Part shown: positions 21,644-34,684 of the stretch, piece by piece
How the letters are laid out: every line of letters starts with the position of its first letter
Numbering within the stretch: position 1 is the first letter of the stretch
Assembly: GCA_013350335.1 (NCBI GenBank)
Contig: CM023540.1
Location: forward strand, 17,861,828 to 17,925,827
Reading direction: 5' to 3'
From: Chimonanthus salicifolius
Taxonomy: Eukaryota; Streptophyta; Magnoliopsida; Laurales; Calycanthaceae
DNA: 64,000 nucleotides
The notes under the pieces: generated by a model
Databases searched by the model: none
The model's input: the letters and a program-made list of their open reading frames with translations, nothing else
Told to the model about the DNA's origin: nothing
Translations under genes and position numbers: made by a program

Positions 21644-24600
21644 TAAAGAGAAAACAATCTCAATAATTTTATTTGTCAGAGAACATATATTTAATTTATT
21701 TTTTCTTTATGAACAAAAAATTAATCACTTTTTATTAAGTGATTAAAAATACCAATTTACTACTTATATACAGTTGTGTATTCAAATGTTTAAAGATCTA
21801 GAGACATGTGTCATGTTGATTATTTGCATCTTTCTCTCAAATTCTGCCACATAACATCAAGAATATCATGAATAATATTTATTGGATTTTGTAAAAAATC
21901 TCAATCATTGAGTTGCATTCAAATCGATCCAACCAACGTTGAGCACAACTTCCATCTTAGAGAATTTGCTGGCCCAAGATTCTAGTTTGATTTTTTAATT
22001 TTTTTAATTTTTTTTTAAATCTGAAATTTCGGCTTAATTGTAATTTGTTGCACCGAGATTTTTGTTTAATTTTTGGTTGGATTACAACAAGAAGTTCTAC
22101 TAGATACGGCTGTAATTATTGGATTACAACAAAAAATTAGGAGAGTCATTTTAGCTATAGTTATCGGATCAACGGTAATTAGGAGATAAATTTAAGAGGT
22201 AATTTAGAAAATAACTTTGAATTTATTATTTGACATAAGTTTATCGGTAAGTTTACATTTGACATTTGACATAAAATATTGGTAATTTAGGAAATACGTT
22301 TATATTTATGTAAAATTTTCTTTCTTGTAAAATTTAATTATTTCTTATAAAAATTTGAAATTCTCAAGGTCACAACCTAAACATAATATTTGAACATGTA
22401 AATCACCGATATTTAATGAAAAAATCATGTAGCTCATAATTTTCTTTATTTTCTGAATTTTTTTAAGATTTTTTGAAAAAAATAAAAATAGGATGAGAGA
22501 GAATGATCTCGGCCGAGATATCGCGCTATATCTGATATCACCAATATCGGACGATATCTTAGCGAGGCAAATTTTCAAAATGACAATGCATCCCATTAGA
22601 TTTAAAAAAAAAAAAAAAAATTGTCTTAGTGCTAGTGCACTAGATGATTTAAATTTTACGCACTGATATCTTAACAAATAAGAAGAAAATTTAAAAAAAA
22701 AATTCATGAAATTTAAAATTTACAATCAATGATATCTACATGTTTAAAAAAATATGAAAATACACCATATTCCATGATGACCCGAGCCCGTGTCAATTGT
22801 AACCCAATCTTTTTTTAAAGTGACTAAAAAAAAAAAAAAACTAATAAAAAAATAAACCCGTTTACCAATTTATAAAGGGTTGGAAAACCCTTTTCTGATC
22901 CAAGCTTGAGGAAAATAAAAAGTTACATTTTCATTGAAAGGTGTTGGGTCAAAAACACTATTCAATGAAAATAGAGATTAGACAAACTTAAAAAAATAAA
23001 GTTGGGGTCTAGAAAATTACTTCATCTTTAACTGGAAGTAAAAAGACAAATATACCTAAGGTTACCCAATAGATAACCCTCCAAGATTAAACGAGAAATT
23101 ATTTAATACTGTATTCGGCGTGTGCAGATTGAAAGGTTTACACATGTCTTAAAAATTAGTCAGATGAAATACTTAAAAAATTCAGATGGGACGTTTAGAT
23201 ATCTTCGTCTTATAAAAAAAAAAAATAAAGGCTTCTCTCTTTTTCTCACTTTCTCTCCTCTCTCTCCAAACTTCTCATATTACGAGGGTTTCTATGAAAT
23301 CTTCTCTCAGATGAAAGGTTTCTCTGCTACTTTAATATAAAGTCTTAGTTGTTAATTCTATTCCATTCAAGTGGAAATGGACGAAACATTATCGTTCTGA
23401 TAAAAAAAAGAAAAAGAAAAAAACTAAATAGCTTAAATTTCGGTACTAGGTCCCATTTTGACCTAGTCCCAAACCATTTTTCTCTATTCCAGCCAAAATG
23501 GGTCCAATCCAAGGGTAACAAGTCAAAAAAGCTCGTTTCAGCCTTAGCCATTCTACTCTGTTAATTTAACATTTTTAATTTTTTTTTTACATATCCTTAT
23601 AAAATCCATACAAGTGGACTTAATAAACTATAAGTGGACGAAATTACAACTTAAAATTCAATGCATGCAGTTGATAGTTTATGGACGTGAAGAAAATTGA
23701 AAACAAGAAAATGAAATGGACCCATTACACTTAAGTGTTTTGAGTTTTAACCTATGATTTTGAATTTTAATGGAATTTCAAGTTTTGTTGGGTATATTTT
23801 TTGGGTTTTTTATCTAATTGGATTTATATTTGAGTCCTATTAGATTAAAATTCAATTTCTCTTGAAATAATGGGGAATAGGTATTTAATGATAATTTATG
23901 TTTTTAGTTGTGTAGACTACTGTAAAATAATGAAAATAATTAATATTTAGAATTTGGCGGCACCAAGCCCACCTATCTACAGCTAATGAAGACGTTGGGT
24001 TTCGATCAACGGTGGGGTTTACTTTTTTTTTTTCTTATTCGGTTGTTCGTTCGTCCGAAGGAACATTTCCTTCGACGGTTTCAGTGGAAGAGGAAGTGGA
24101 AGGGCAAAATGGTATTTTCCATTAAAATTTTGGAATTAGGTGTATTGGGACAGAAATTCTAGGTGTTTTTATGGGCTCCCAAAAAAAATTATTAAATTTA
24201 AAGTGTTTTCTGATGTTCAGATGATTATTTATATTTTAATATTTGAATTTATTGTCTCTCACTACTGTCATGTGAGAAGTATTTTATGGAAATATTTATT
24301 TTATTTTGTAAAAAGTTATACTGTGCACATAAATTTCAACTCTGTTAATAACTTCTAATCTAAATTTATAAAGAGAGCAATCTCAATAGTTTTATTTGTC
24401 AGAGAACATACATTTAATTTCTTTTTTTTTTCTTTATGAGCAAAAAATTAATCACTTTATATTAAGTGATTAAAAATATCAACTTACTACTTATATACAG
24501 TTGTGTATTCAAATGTTTAAAGGTATATGGACACGTGTCATGTTCATATTCTTAAATAATTTGTTCCATTTCGTAATAAATCGAGCCAACCTACCTTGAG

Positions 24601-25130
24601 CATTTTGTAACATTCAACCTGAGCTCAACATATTTATCAAATATGATAATGCAAGCTCAATCAATTTTACCAGGTTTTTTCCTTTTGAAATTTATTTTCA
24701 AATTAAATCCAAGTCAAGTTATTAGGTTAAAACCAAGAATTTCCACTTACCTAATTATACAATCTTGAAGGAACCACGAAATATTTTCAGTTAAAACAAT
24801 AGGCAATGGATGGGCGACGAAGTAAAAAAGAAAAGCAGGATCCATTTTGTGAAAAAAGTGAGCCCACTTGATTAATTTATGGGCCATATGTTGAATTTAC
24901 TGCACCATCACGGATGTGTTGGCGATTGATATGGCCAAAATATCAAATAATAATTTTGGGCCTCTTCATTTTATTGACGTATCATTCTTTTAAATCTGAG
25001 GCCCAAGTGCCTAACACACTAACAAATTCATGTGGTCATTGAAGTCACAGTGAAGGTTTAATGATCCAACTCATTTTTATAAGAACCCATTTATATTTTA
25101 GAGATGTAAACGGATAGGTTTTGGACAACT
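21644..25130. repeat. Third, NLR-less copy of the NLR-flanking DNA
   Basis: Patchwork of blocks known from the NLR units: 21644-21840 (like 24358-24540), 21840-22340 (like 56860-57480), 22564-23940 (like 12129-13735 and 48720-50270), 24190-25130 (like 47650-48440). The block order differs from both NLR units and no NB-ARC or LRR coding remnant is seen. 22264-22290 is the empty site for the MITE at 57226. A GATATC-palindrome patch lies at 22497-22560. No gene. Confidence 0.65.
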
Positions 25131-25139
25131 TTGCATTGC

Positions 25140-25460
25140 AAAGAAGGCCGAGATATATCATATTGACCAAGGGGAAAAAAGTCAGCTCGAATATCAGTAG
25201 ATTTTTTTTTGTTTGAAAAAAAAATATATCAGTTATGAGCTCGGGCCAATATCTCGGCCGATAGTTACTTCGGACGAATATCGGCTTAGATATTGACCGA
25301 TATTTATATTTTTTAATTTTTTTTAAAATAATCTTTTTTTATTTTTTTCAAAACAAAAGGACCATCGAGATTTTAAAATAAAAAATTTTTAAAGAGAGAG
25401 AAAGATCTCACATGAGATCTCGGCTGATATGAATAAGTGGCCGAAATCTCCACTGACCCC
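25140..25460. mobile_element. Probable GATATCGGCC-palindrome MITE, degraded
   Basis: Dense GGCCGAGATAT, TCGGCCGATA and TCGGCTTAGATAT units around AT-rich spacers and an AAAGAGAGAG tract, as in the better bounded copies at 46708 and 51299. Possible flanking TTGCATTG at both sides, but the ends are not certain. Confidence 0.45.
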
Positions 25461-27476
25461 CTAGTTGCATTGTGATAGCTTCAGTCATTGACTCCATTAG
25501 ATTTGAGGGGTCTAAGACCATTCCCAAACCCATATATCTCATTTTTATATCTACTTTCCTGTGCAGGCTTTACTCATCCAAAATTTGTTTTGGTGTCCAA
25601 AGAAGAAAGATAAAATATTATAATTAGAAATTGATGTTATCATTAGAATCACTAATGCGATAATTATTTTTTAATAATTAAGATGTTCAGGTCTTTTAAA
25701 ATATTCTATTAATTTTTGGGACATGTGCAAGTTTCTCTACTCACACATATCAAGTAATTTTAGGAAGAGTGGCATTTTGAAATAGACTCCGAATCGAACT
25801 CAGGACTTCCGTTTCCTGAGACCATAATCCGAGGAGGTCACCCTAGGGATTAAAACTCCAAAATAGGGCATTGGGCCCTAACCAAGAGGTTTTGGAAAGT
25901 CGGGTGGTTTTGATGTTAAACAAAAAATATTTGGTAAACTGGGAAGTTTTGAAAAATGGTTTTGGTAAACGGTGATATTTTTTAAAACAAGTTAAGTTTT
26001 CAATGAAAGGTTTTGTGGGTTTTCGATTTAAATTTTTTGTATTTATGTATATATGCACCTGTTTACTTTCTAAATGTATATCTGAGTTGGAATTTTTATC
26101 ATTAGAAATTATTTTATTCTCTCTACTGAGCTTACCATTCTAAGACCAAAACTAGGGAAATGATTTCCCTGAGTTGTCGTGAGGAGTTGAATATTTTAAT
26201 AAAATTTATTTTTTGAAATTGAACATCTAATTTTGAGTTAGTTTTTAATATTTTGTTGATATGTATTCCGATTCTGAGATATAGAAATACTTTAAGCTTA
26301 TAATATTTAGAGAAATATTCAAGTATTTTAATGGATTAGTTGGTGTATGAAATGTTGATGTGCATGAGAATACTAGCCTTGGATGATTTGGGGTGATTGG
26401 GGTTGCTGGAACGGGGTCCCATAGTTGATGTAATGAATTGATTATTAGTGTTTGTTTCGAAGGTTATAATGTCCACACTATAGACAGAAATTCAATTCTG
26501 CTGAAATTTCGATAGAAATCTTCACCTCAGATAAATGTTTGGTTAGACAATAGAAAAAAATACTCATTTTTCCCCTAACTTAATCCACCACCTAAATCAA
26601 CTCCCAAGGTTTGGAGCGTGACTGTAATTATCCTTGACTAGAAGGCAACAACAATGATATCTTTTTGTTGAACAAATATTAAATCAAGAAATTAGCATGG
26701 ACAATTTCAATTTAATTATGCAAGTAATGAATTTTAACTTGAGATGTACAGAGTGCAATAGAGTTTAATTTTAATAGGTAGAGATTAAATTCTAATTACT
26801 GATTTTCAGTCTACGTAATATATAGATTCTTTCGAGACTAACTTGAGACTAACTCATTTTTTTATTCAATCAACCAATTTGGGTCGAATTGAATCAGGTC
26901 AATAGACCAATTCATATAATTAAGTAAATAATTAGGTCTACTTTCATTCCATTGATATGTTTAAAATATGTGAAATTTATAAAATAAATCTCTACCACTA
27001 AAACACAATCACTTAAAACATTATCTGAAAAATCATCACATAAAAATATAAGAACGAGGACAATGTATTTATACATATAATTTGTCTAGCTGAATTATAC
27101 ACAACATCAGTTTAGGCGAAACGAGTCACGCTATTTATTTTAGTGGAGAATGGGTTTTAGTCCTGAAAATTGTCTTGAGTGAACAATTCATGTAACTTAC
27201 TATTATACTTTTATTTTTAATATTGTCATTTTGTTCATTGGGTGTCAGACTATAAATTTTTTTATTAAATTCAACGGTGAAGATCAACTCTAAATTAATG
27301 AGATAAATAATGTAAATAATAATAATGAAGAAATTCATTCTTTTTAATTCATTTAATGAAATAACAAAAATATATTATTAGAGTGTCGGGTTAAAAAAAA
27401 TAGAGGAAAGGAAACTATTTCAAAAAATCTCACTTCCACATTTGAATTTTTTTAAATAAGAATCCATTTTTGGCCA

Positions 27477-27835
27477 GCAATCCTTTCACAGGTATTTTGT
27501 GTTTAGCGACACGGGTTTTAGTCTATTCCCGATTTTACTCTTCGCATGAATAATAAAATTTCGACGGGCTGATTTTTATTGTTTATGTGAATTTCGGTGA
27601 GCTGATTTGCACTGTGTATGAATTTTGGTGAACCGATTTGTAATTTCGTTTGGCGAATCAATTTGTAATTTCACCAAGTCGATTTGCACTATTCATGAAT
27701 TTTGACAAGCTGAGTTGCATTGTTTATGAATTTATGGCATTCTTTTTCTTCAGTAAAATAGATGTAGGGTAAATTAGACATTACTGTAAAATTCGTGTCT
27801 ATATATAGAAAATGCCCATTGAAGGATCAACATTT
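27477..27835. mobile_element. Small inverted-repeat element (CACGGGTTTTA family), degraded
   Basis: The left end has CAATCCTTTCACAGGTATTT and CACGGGTTTTAG; the right end is a degraded inverted copy (AAAATTCGTGTC, then TTGAAGGATC). The interior repeats short forms of TTTCGACGGGCTGATTTG. No target duplication could be fixed. Confidence 0.45.
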
Positions 27836-28451
27836 TACTTTTATTTTTTAAAACCCATATTAAACTCTAAATGCAGTGAATGTTGTTTAAAAAAATGGGG
27901 GAAAGGAAACTGATATGAAAACTGGTCACTGTCCACATTTAAAAGTTGAATAGTATTTTACTATTTATGTGAATATCTTTCACGGGATAGATTGATGTTT
28001 AGTGGTAATAAGATGAATATTAAATAATAAAAAATAATTAGATATATGAAATTTGATCATAGTAAGATTAAATCTCATATATCTATTAGTCAACGGTGAC
28101 ATTTTAAATATTTGAATCTTTTTTATAAGAGAGTGGAAATTGTAAAAGAAGATTTTATTTTATTGAAGGGAGATTTTTATTTTTATTTTAATGAAAGTTG
28201 GCCACTTTTGGAGACTTCTTTTGAGGGAAGGATCGAAAAATAAATAAATACATAAAAAATTAAAGTGAGAGATAAGATATAGATCTAAATGACATTATCT
28301 AAATAGTTTTCATTGAAATGAAGTTAATCGATTGAGATATTGTTGTTTTATAGGAGTGAGACACTACTTTTATAATATTAAAAATATTCTTTATTTTATG
28401 TAATACTCAATATTATTTAAATTTAAAGAAGAGACAATTGATATTTTATGG

Positions 28452-28672
28452 CCATCAATCTTCTCTCATAGGTATTTTGTGTAATCCAACATGAGTTTTA
28501 CTATATTGGCCATTTTGTTCTTCGAATCGGCTCGCCGAAACATTTGATTCAGCTCGCCGAACTCTTTGTTTTAAGTGATTCGAAAATTTCGACCTGCCGA
28601 TTTGAACGGAAAAATGAGGAATACAATAAAACCCGTGTCGAGTTATACAAAATATTCGTGAAAGGATAGCTA
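28452..28672. mobile_element. Small MITE (CACGGGTTTTA family)
   Basis: About 220 bp. The left terminus runs through CATAGGTATTTTGTGTAATC and the right through its inverse (GTTATACAAAATATTCGTG), with ATGAGTTTTACT facing AATAAAACCCGTG. The interior carries CGGCTCGCCGAA. Non-coding. The ends of two other partial copies in the window match. Confidence 0.55.
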
Positions 28673-30468
28673 TTCTATTTTATTTGTAAAAATATAATTA
28701 TTCAATAAATAAAAAATAAAAAAACCACTTCAAATAATTTGGATCATGTGAGATTTATCATTAAAAAAAATTTAAATCACCGCTCTGAATTATACTGTAG
28801 TATTTTGTGATGAGCAGAATCATATACGGAGATTTGGTATGATTCCATACGAATCGTGAACCCAACTTGCTTCTACAAATGCAGACAGAGGAGAGCATAC
28901 CTCTCTTGCATCCCTTCATCTCTTAGCTTCGTTCTCTCCTTTTCTGCCGTCTTCATCTTCTTCTTCTTGTCTCGATCGAAGGTTCAGATCGTGCCTTTTC
29001 ATCATCCGATCGTCTCTCTGAAGTGCGTCTCTATCTAAAATTTATTAAAAATAAAATATTAATAGCTGAAATGGGTTTGAATGGACAAAATATCAGCTGA
29101 GCATTATCAGCCTAGCAAAGGTCCGAAATATCAAATGCTTACAAATATTTTTTTACTGAGAACTAGGCCCAATGTCAATACATTTTAACAATGCTCTATG
29201 CCAAATCTCTCAATTTAGAACCCACATAATCATTCATTTAGGGCTCATCTTATGCACCGTTTGCTATAAATTGGAAACCTGACTTGGCTCAAAGATTATA
29301 TGGGTTTATAATCTTAACCTATTTCTTAAGGAGACTTGATTGGAAATTTCCAAGTCAAACTTAGACATAGATCGAAGTGTCAAAATAAGAATTAACTCAA
29401 AATTCTATTGAGTTGAGTAATTTAAATGAATTTTTCAATTTTACATGGAAAACACTCAATAAAACTTCTTACCTCACTCAATTCAAAATTCTATAGAATT
29501 GAGTCAACTCTGACTCTTGAGTGTTTTTATAGACTTGACTGGCTAGATTAGTTAGAATAAGTTTAAGAGTATGGCATAGGTTGAAACATATTTCAAACAT
29601 TCTCCGAAGCTGAAAATGAAAATATTAAACAATAATGATGACAATGGTGATAAATTTTGAAAGTTGAAAAATGATAGTTGGCTAACAATTCAAGCCTACA
29701 GTCTTAGTGAGTTTGTTAGATATAGTTATAGATTTCTTACCTTTTCTAAATCAAATAAATATTGTTTTAATTATCCTTTTTCTTCCCCATCATTGATGAT
29801 CCTAGTAACCCTAGAGCTTAAATCTGTAAAATTTGAAAGAAGGAATTGAAAATATGATTTATCTGAACCGTAAATCTCACCATCAATTCGACATTAAAAT
29901 ATAAATTCAAACTCTATATTTGAAGGTTTTGTAAATTCTTAAATATTTCATAATTAAAGAACTTAACTTAAAAATTGGGATTCTACATTTCACAATTGAG
30001 ATGATAGATTCGGCTAGTCGAAATGACATTTTTTTTTTTTTAGTACGACAGTTGAAGGATAAAATCGAAAATACTTTAAGACCCGTGTCAGATTACACAA
30101 AACACCTGTAGAAAGATCACTATCCATTTAAAAATTATAAAACTAAAACTTACCTCTGATTAGGGAGACTAACCTTTGCTGAAAGCAAAATAATTAACTC
30201 AAATAAATTTTCCGAAGTCTATTGCAAGTCTGACTTCTACCTGAATTGTTAGGCTTATTTTTAAATAAAATATGCAAGTTTTCAAACCCGAGCTTGGAAG
30301 TCCCAGCATAGAAGAATGCCTCGCACAGTGCTTCTCTTTGCTTATCTCAAGTTTCTCAACTGTCTGACATACAGTACTGCTCTGTCTTTATTTCAAGTGT
30401 CTCCCCGGAGTCCTCGCTTTATCTCCGGTCTCCACCAACTTTCTCTGGATTTCTCTTCCTTATACTTT

Positions 30469-31113
30469 GGGAGCACTTACACACACCCAGTTTTTCTGCC
30501 TCTACACACCCGAATTCAAAAATTCGAGTGAAATTACGATTCTGCCCCCGCGTTTCCATTCATTCGAATGAATTCTCAGTTCATTTTGGCATTCATTCGA
30601 ATGAATGGATTCATTCGAATGAATCCCCAGTTCATTTTCGATTCATTCGAATGAATCCATTCATTCGAATGAATCACAGATTCATTTTGGATTCATTCGA
30701 ATGAATGGGCTGAACAGTAACACGGAGTACTGTTCAGCCCGATCATTCGAATGCCCAGTCGTTCGAATCCGCCGAATGGATTCATTCGAATGAATACCCA
30801 GTTCATCTTGGCATTCATTCGAATGAATCCATTCATTTGAATGACTGGACATTCATTCGAATGATCGGGCTGAACAGTACTCCGTGTTACTGTTCAGCCC
30901 GATCATTCGAATCATTCGTACACGATTCCGCTGAATACATTCATTCGAATGAATGACCAGTCATTCAAATGAATGGGCTGAACAGTAACACGGAGTACTG
31001 TTCAGCCCGATCATTCGATTCATTCGCATACACAGCATTCATTCGAATGAATCAGTTGATTCATTCGAATGAATGTATCAGAGGCTGCCACGGAATGACA
31101 GTCCCTCTGGTTC
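30469..31113. repeat. MULE-2 left TIR, truncated
   Basis: ATTCATTCGAATGAAT array with the GGGCTGAACAGTA..TACTGTTCAGCCC hairpins (30707-30740, 30866-30900, 30974-31008). It stops inside the spacer GGAATGACAGTCCCTC, where the LTR begins; the inner half of this TIR is missing. Confidence 0.88.
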
Positions 31114-34100
31114 TGTAACACCTTGGAATTTTATATTACTTATATTTATGAAATTTGTCATTTATTGGATAAGGTTACAATTGGAACAATTGGGTAAGAT
31201 ATATTCAATTGGGTCAAAATGTCCAATTGGGACCCATTGGGGCGTGTTTGACTTGGTTGACCACCAAGTGAGTTGAGTTAAATTCAAATAAGTGGATTGG
31301 ACGGCCTTCACATTTTGAATTTAAATTCAAAATGGTGGATGGTTCTATATTCGAAATTCAAACAAATGAGATGGGATTAATATTTGAAATTTAAGCAAAT
31401 AGAATATATTTAAAGTTCAAATTCAAATGAGATGAATGGATTGGACGGTTTTGGATTTTAAATTCAAAAGAGATAAAGGAGTTATTTTATTTCAAAATTC
31501 AAATGTTGGAGAAGATGGAGGAGATTGGTTTGTTTCAAAATTTAAACATAGAAGAGATGGAGGAAACTATGTTTAAAATTCAAAATGATGACACACGATG
31601 GAGATGGATATGGTCTAATTTTTCAAATTCAAACCAAGGGGACGGTTTGACATCTCAAAATTCAAATTCAAAGGCACATGTGGAAGTCTTGGAGTTTTCA
31701 TCTTATCAAGAGATAAGAAAGATAATGAGAGATAATGAGGATTTTGGTTTGTTTTTCAATTCAAATGTGGCATACACGTTGGAAGGAGGGGAGTAGAGGT
31801 TTGTGGTTTAAAAATCAAAACATGGATATTCATGAAGAGATGAAGGAGATGGTATTATCTTTAAAAAAAAAATATTCAAATTCAAATGCCTACACGTTGG
31901 AGGATTGAGATTTCTATCTCATGTGAGATAGGGAAGATAATCCCATTTGGTTATCTCTCTCCCTCACACTCTCTCTTAGCCGATCACTCACAAGACAAGA
32001 GAGAAAAAGGAATTAGAGGTTAAATTGCACTCAAGCAGATTCTCTTAAGAACAGACCCTCTTGACCGAACCATTTTTGGAGGAGTGGTATTGATCAAGAT
32101 CAGCCTCGGCCAAAGAAGCAAGAGAAAGGAGAGAAAAAAAAAAAGGGCTAAGGAAGAAAGGAAACAAGAAAGAGCAAAGAAAGACCGGAGGAGTCGCGGA
32201 ACTGGTGAGTGTTATTTATTTAAATTTTGTTTAAAAGAACTATATGGTTCGGCCAAGGGTATGGTCGAACCCCATGGATAAAAACTAAGGACTGAATGAG
32301 TATGTCTAGGAGGAGTAGATGAACCATAGGGTTCAGCCATATGTATGGCCGAACCCCATGGAAAGACTTTGTCATTTTGAGGACTGAAGATTATGGGACA
32401 TTATGATAATCTTAAAAGGATTTTTTTAAATGGATGAAAACTTAGATGTTGATTAAATCAGTCCAATGGAAGAACAAGGGTGATGTTTAAATTAATTTCT
32501 AAGATGTTATTATGGACCAAAAGAATGGAAAAGAAGGGGTAAGGTTCGGCCATGGAGTATGGGCGAACCCCACCCAATATATTCATAGAATTAGAATTTC
32601 TTAGACTTTGAATCATGTGGATTGTCTTATTAAATTTAAAGGGTTTCAAAACTTAAAGATCATGGAACATGATGAATGGCATGAAAAGGATTTTTAAATG
32701 ATCATATGGACAAGACATGGGTCGGCCATTTCATGGCCGAACCATGGGGTTATTATGGCTAAGATGTTAAAAGAAGGACCAAGGATGAATAGGTGAGGTT
32801 CGGCCATGTTGTATGGCCGAACCCCACTAGGATTATTTTGTGCACTAATTTGATTATAAGGTTTTCAAAACATGGACTTGGTGGATGCATGTTTAAGAGT
32901 TTAAAGGACCTTTTAAGGGAAGAATATTAGTCATTCTACATGGTATAAAAGTAATATGGGGTGGGGGAAACATGATAGGTTGCCATGGACATGGAAGGGA
33001 TTAAATGGGTAATATTTTTTATGGACTTGGGTTATTACAAATAATAGAGGACTGCTGTTTAAATGATGAGATTAATGGACTTGAAAATAAATGGGACCAA
33101 AATTAAAAAGGGTGAGGTTCGGCCATGGAGTATGGCCGAACCCCACAAGTTGGTGTTTGTGGTCTTAGGATTAAAATGGAAATCAAATGGGATTTAAGTT
33201 TAATTTGTTATTATGTAACAAGGTGACGGAATCTCTTAAACGGTGCGCATTCGTGAGCGGGTGACGGTTTAAGAAGAGCGGACTTTCAAAGTGATTTTTA
33301 AGTAGGTTTTCCTACCTCTTTGTAACCATTCTCATATGTGATGTTTATCATGATTTTTATGAGTAGTTTATGTTAATGTATTATGTTCAAAATGGGATTA
33401 TGAAATGTTAGAATATATTTCCAAATGGCATGTATCATGTATTCATTGACATCTCATGCATGGCATGGGGCGGTAGTTATGTAGCCGGAGGGTCCACACT
33501 CCGTTGGGGCGTCCGAAAAACCTGTGTGGTGGTATCTTGATAATAAGAATTCCCATCAAGGGAAACCGGAGGGTCCACACTCCGTCGGGGCGTCCGAACA
33601 ACCAATGTGGAGGGTGGCTGTGTATATTTGTGATGGGTGGGACTCATTACATTTGCATCACATACATGGCATTCTTTTTGTAAGATTTTGATAACACGTA
33701 TTTTTATATTATTTGCATGTTTTATACTCTAACTTTGTGGTAGCCCTAATCGGAAGACCTACTGGGCGCGTTGATCTAACGCCCTATTTCTATCCTTAGA
33801 GGATGATGCAGGAAAAGGAAAGGGAAAGGCAAAAGCTGGGGATTACGAGGAAAGCTAAGCATAGGAGCTTGGGCTTTTGATTGAATTTATTTATGGATCT
33901 TTTTATTTAAGTTTACATGGACATGTAATAACTTAGTTAATAATTGCTATGGTTTGGTATGGTTTGGAATGATTGATTAAGTTAATATAACTTTGGAAAA
34001 GTGATAATGTACTTTGCTATCTAATAAAATGGAATAGTCGTAGGTTCCATTATAATTCCGCAGTTAGATTTAATAATATTCCGCAAGTTTTACTTAGTAC

Positions 34101-34282
34101 CGTATGTGAAATGTTTCACATGGACTTAGTCCATGCACATATGGGTTTGGCCAGTTAAGGGTCGGATTTTAGAAGTCCGGACTTAACTCGCGTCGTGACA
34201 TTCCGCTCTTATCACACTTGTTTATATATATATAAAAAAAAAATATACTCTGATTTTAGAGTGAAAAGGGCGGGGTGTTACT
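31114..34282 (+). repeat. 5' LTR of the gypsy element
   Basis: Starts TGTAACACC and ends GGTGTTAC, an inverted match, directly before the primer-binding site. The outer edge is fixed by comparison with the MULE-1 TIR. It contains six hairpins of the GGTTCGGCCAT..ATGGCCGAACC type (32246-33146) and two copies of GGAGGGTCCACACTCCG near 33488 and 33569. An AT-rich TATATATATA stretch lies at 34225-34238. The 3' border is uncertain by a few bases. Confidence 0.75.
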
Positions 34283-34284
34283 GT

Positions 34285-34296
34285 TGGTATCAGAGC
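34285..34296 (+). promoter_or_regulatory. Primer-binding site, initiator Met-tRNA
   Basis: TGGTATCAGAGC, the standard plant retroelement primer site, three bases after the LTR end. Confidence 0.88.
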
Positions 34297-34684
34297 GAAT
34301 CGGGAAGTTGAATCCTTCGAAGTAATATTAAGACGGTTTCATGTCTCACTGACAGATAAGAATCCCAACTGACCGACTCTTCGGAGTCCGCTGACTGGGG
34401 GCCGGATTAATTTACTTCGTTAGACTCAGACTGAACAATCAATCTGAGAACAACAATGAAAGATAACAAAAGTACAATCATTATAGTTGATCTACCAAAC
34501 ATAGCAAAATAGGATATACTTCCCCAATATTCCCCCAAATTGAAAAACAAACATTAGGTATTTAGAGACCTCCCTCAAAAACAAAGGAAAACCAAGATTG
34601 TTTATTTGGAAATCTCCCCAAAATAGTGAAAACACAAACTGTATGAAGAAACTAAGTCAATTATGTTTTCATGACTTAGGGAAA

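Larger units (their letters stand above)
25461..30468. other. AT-rich intergenic region without a supported gene
   Basis: Mostly single-copy AT-rich DNA. It contains two small inverted-repeat elements (listed separately) and one isolated end of the same family near 30050-30120 (CCCGTGTCAGATTACACAAA). Open frames are short and show no recognisable domain. A C/T-rich stretch at 28900-28980 and another at 30320-30460 resemble plant 5' leaders but no gene follows. Confidence 0.5.

Noticed and set aside
22345..22707. 120-codon minus-strand frame
   Set aside because: AT-rich frame across a GATATC patch and an A-run; no domain; the paralogous blocks do not keep it.
28856..29038. 60-codon frame with a hydrophobic stretch, possible small secreted protein
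   Set aside because: C/T-rich DNA gives Phe/Ser/Leu runs in many frames; no homologue recognised, no supporting signals.
31503..31796. 97-codon frame inside the gypsy LTR
   Set aside because: Lies within the LTR, no recognised domain, rich in SNSN/NSN from repeated TTCAAATTC; treated as chance.
34225..34238. TATA box of the gypsy LTR
   Set aside because: A TATATATATA run only about 45 bp from the LTR end would leave almost no R region; more likely a microsatellite-like stretch.
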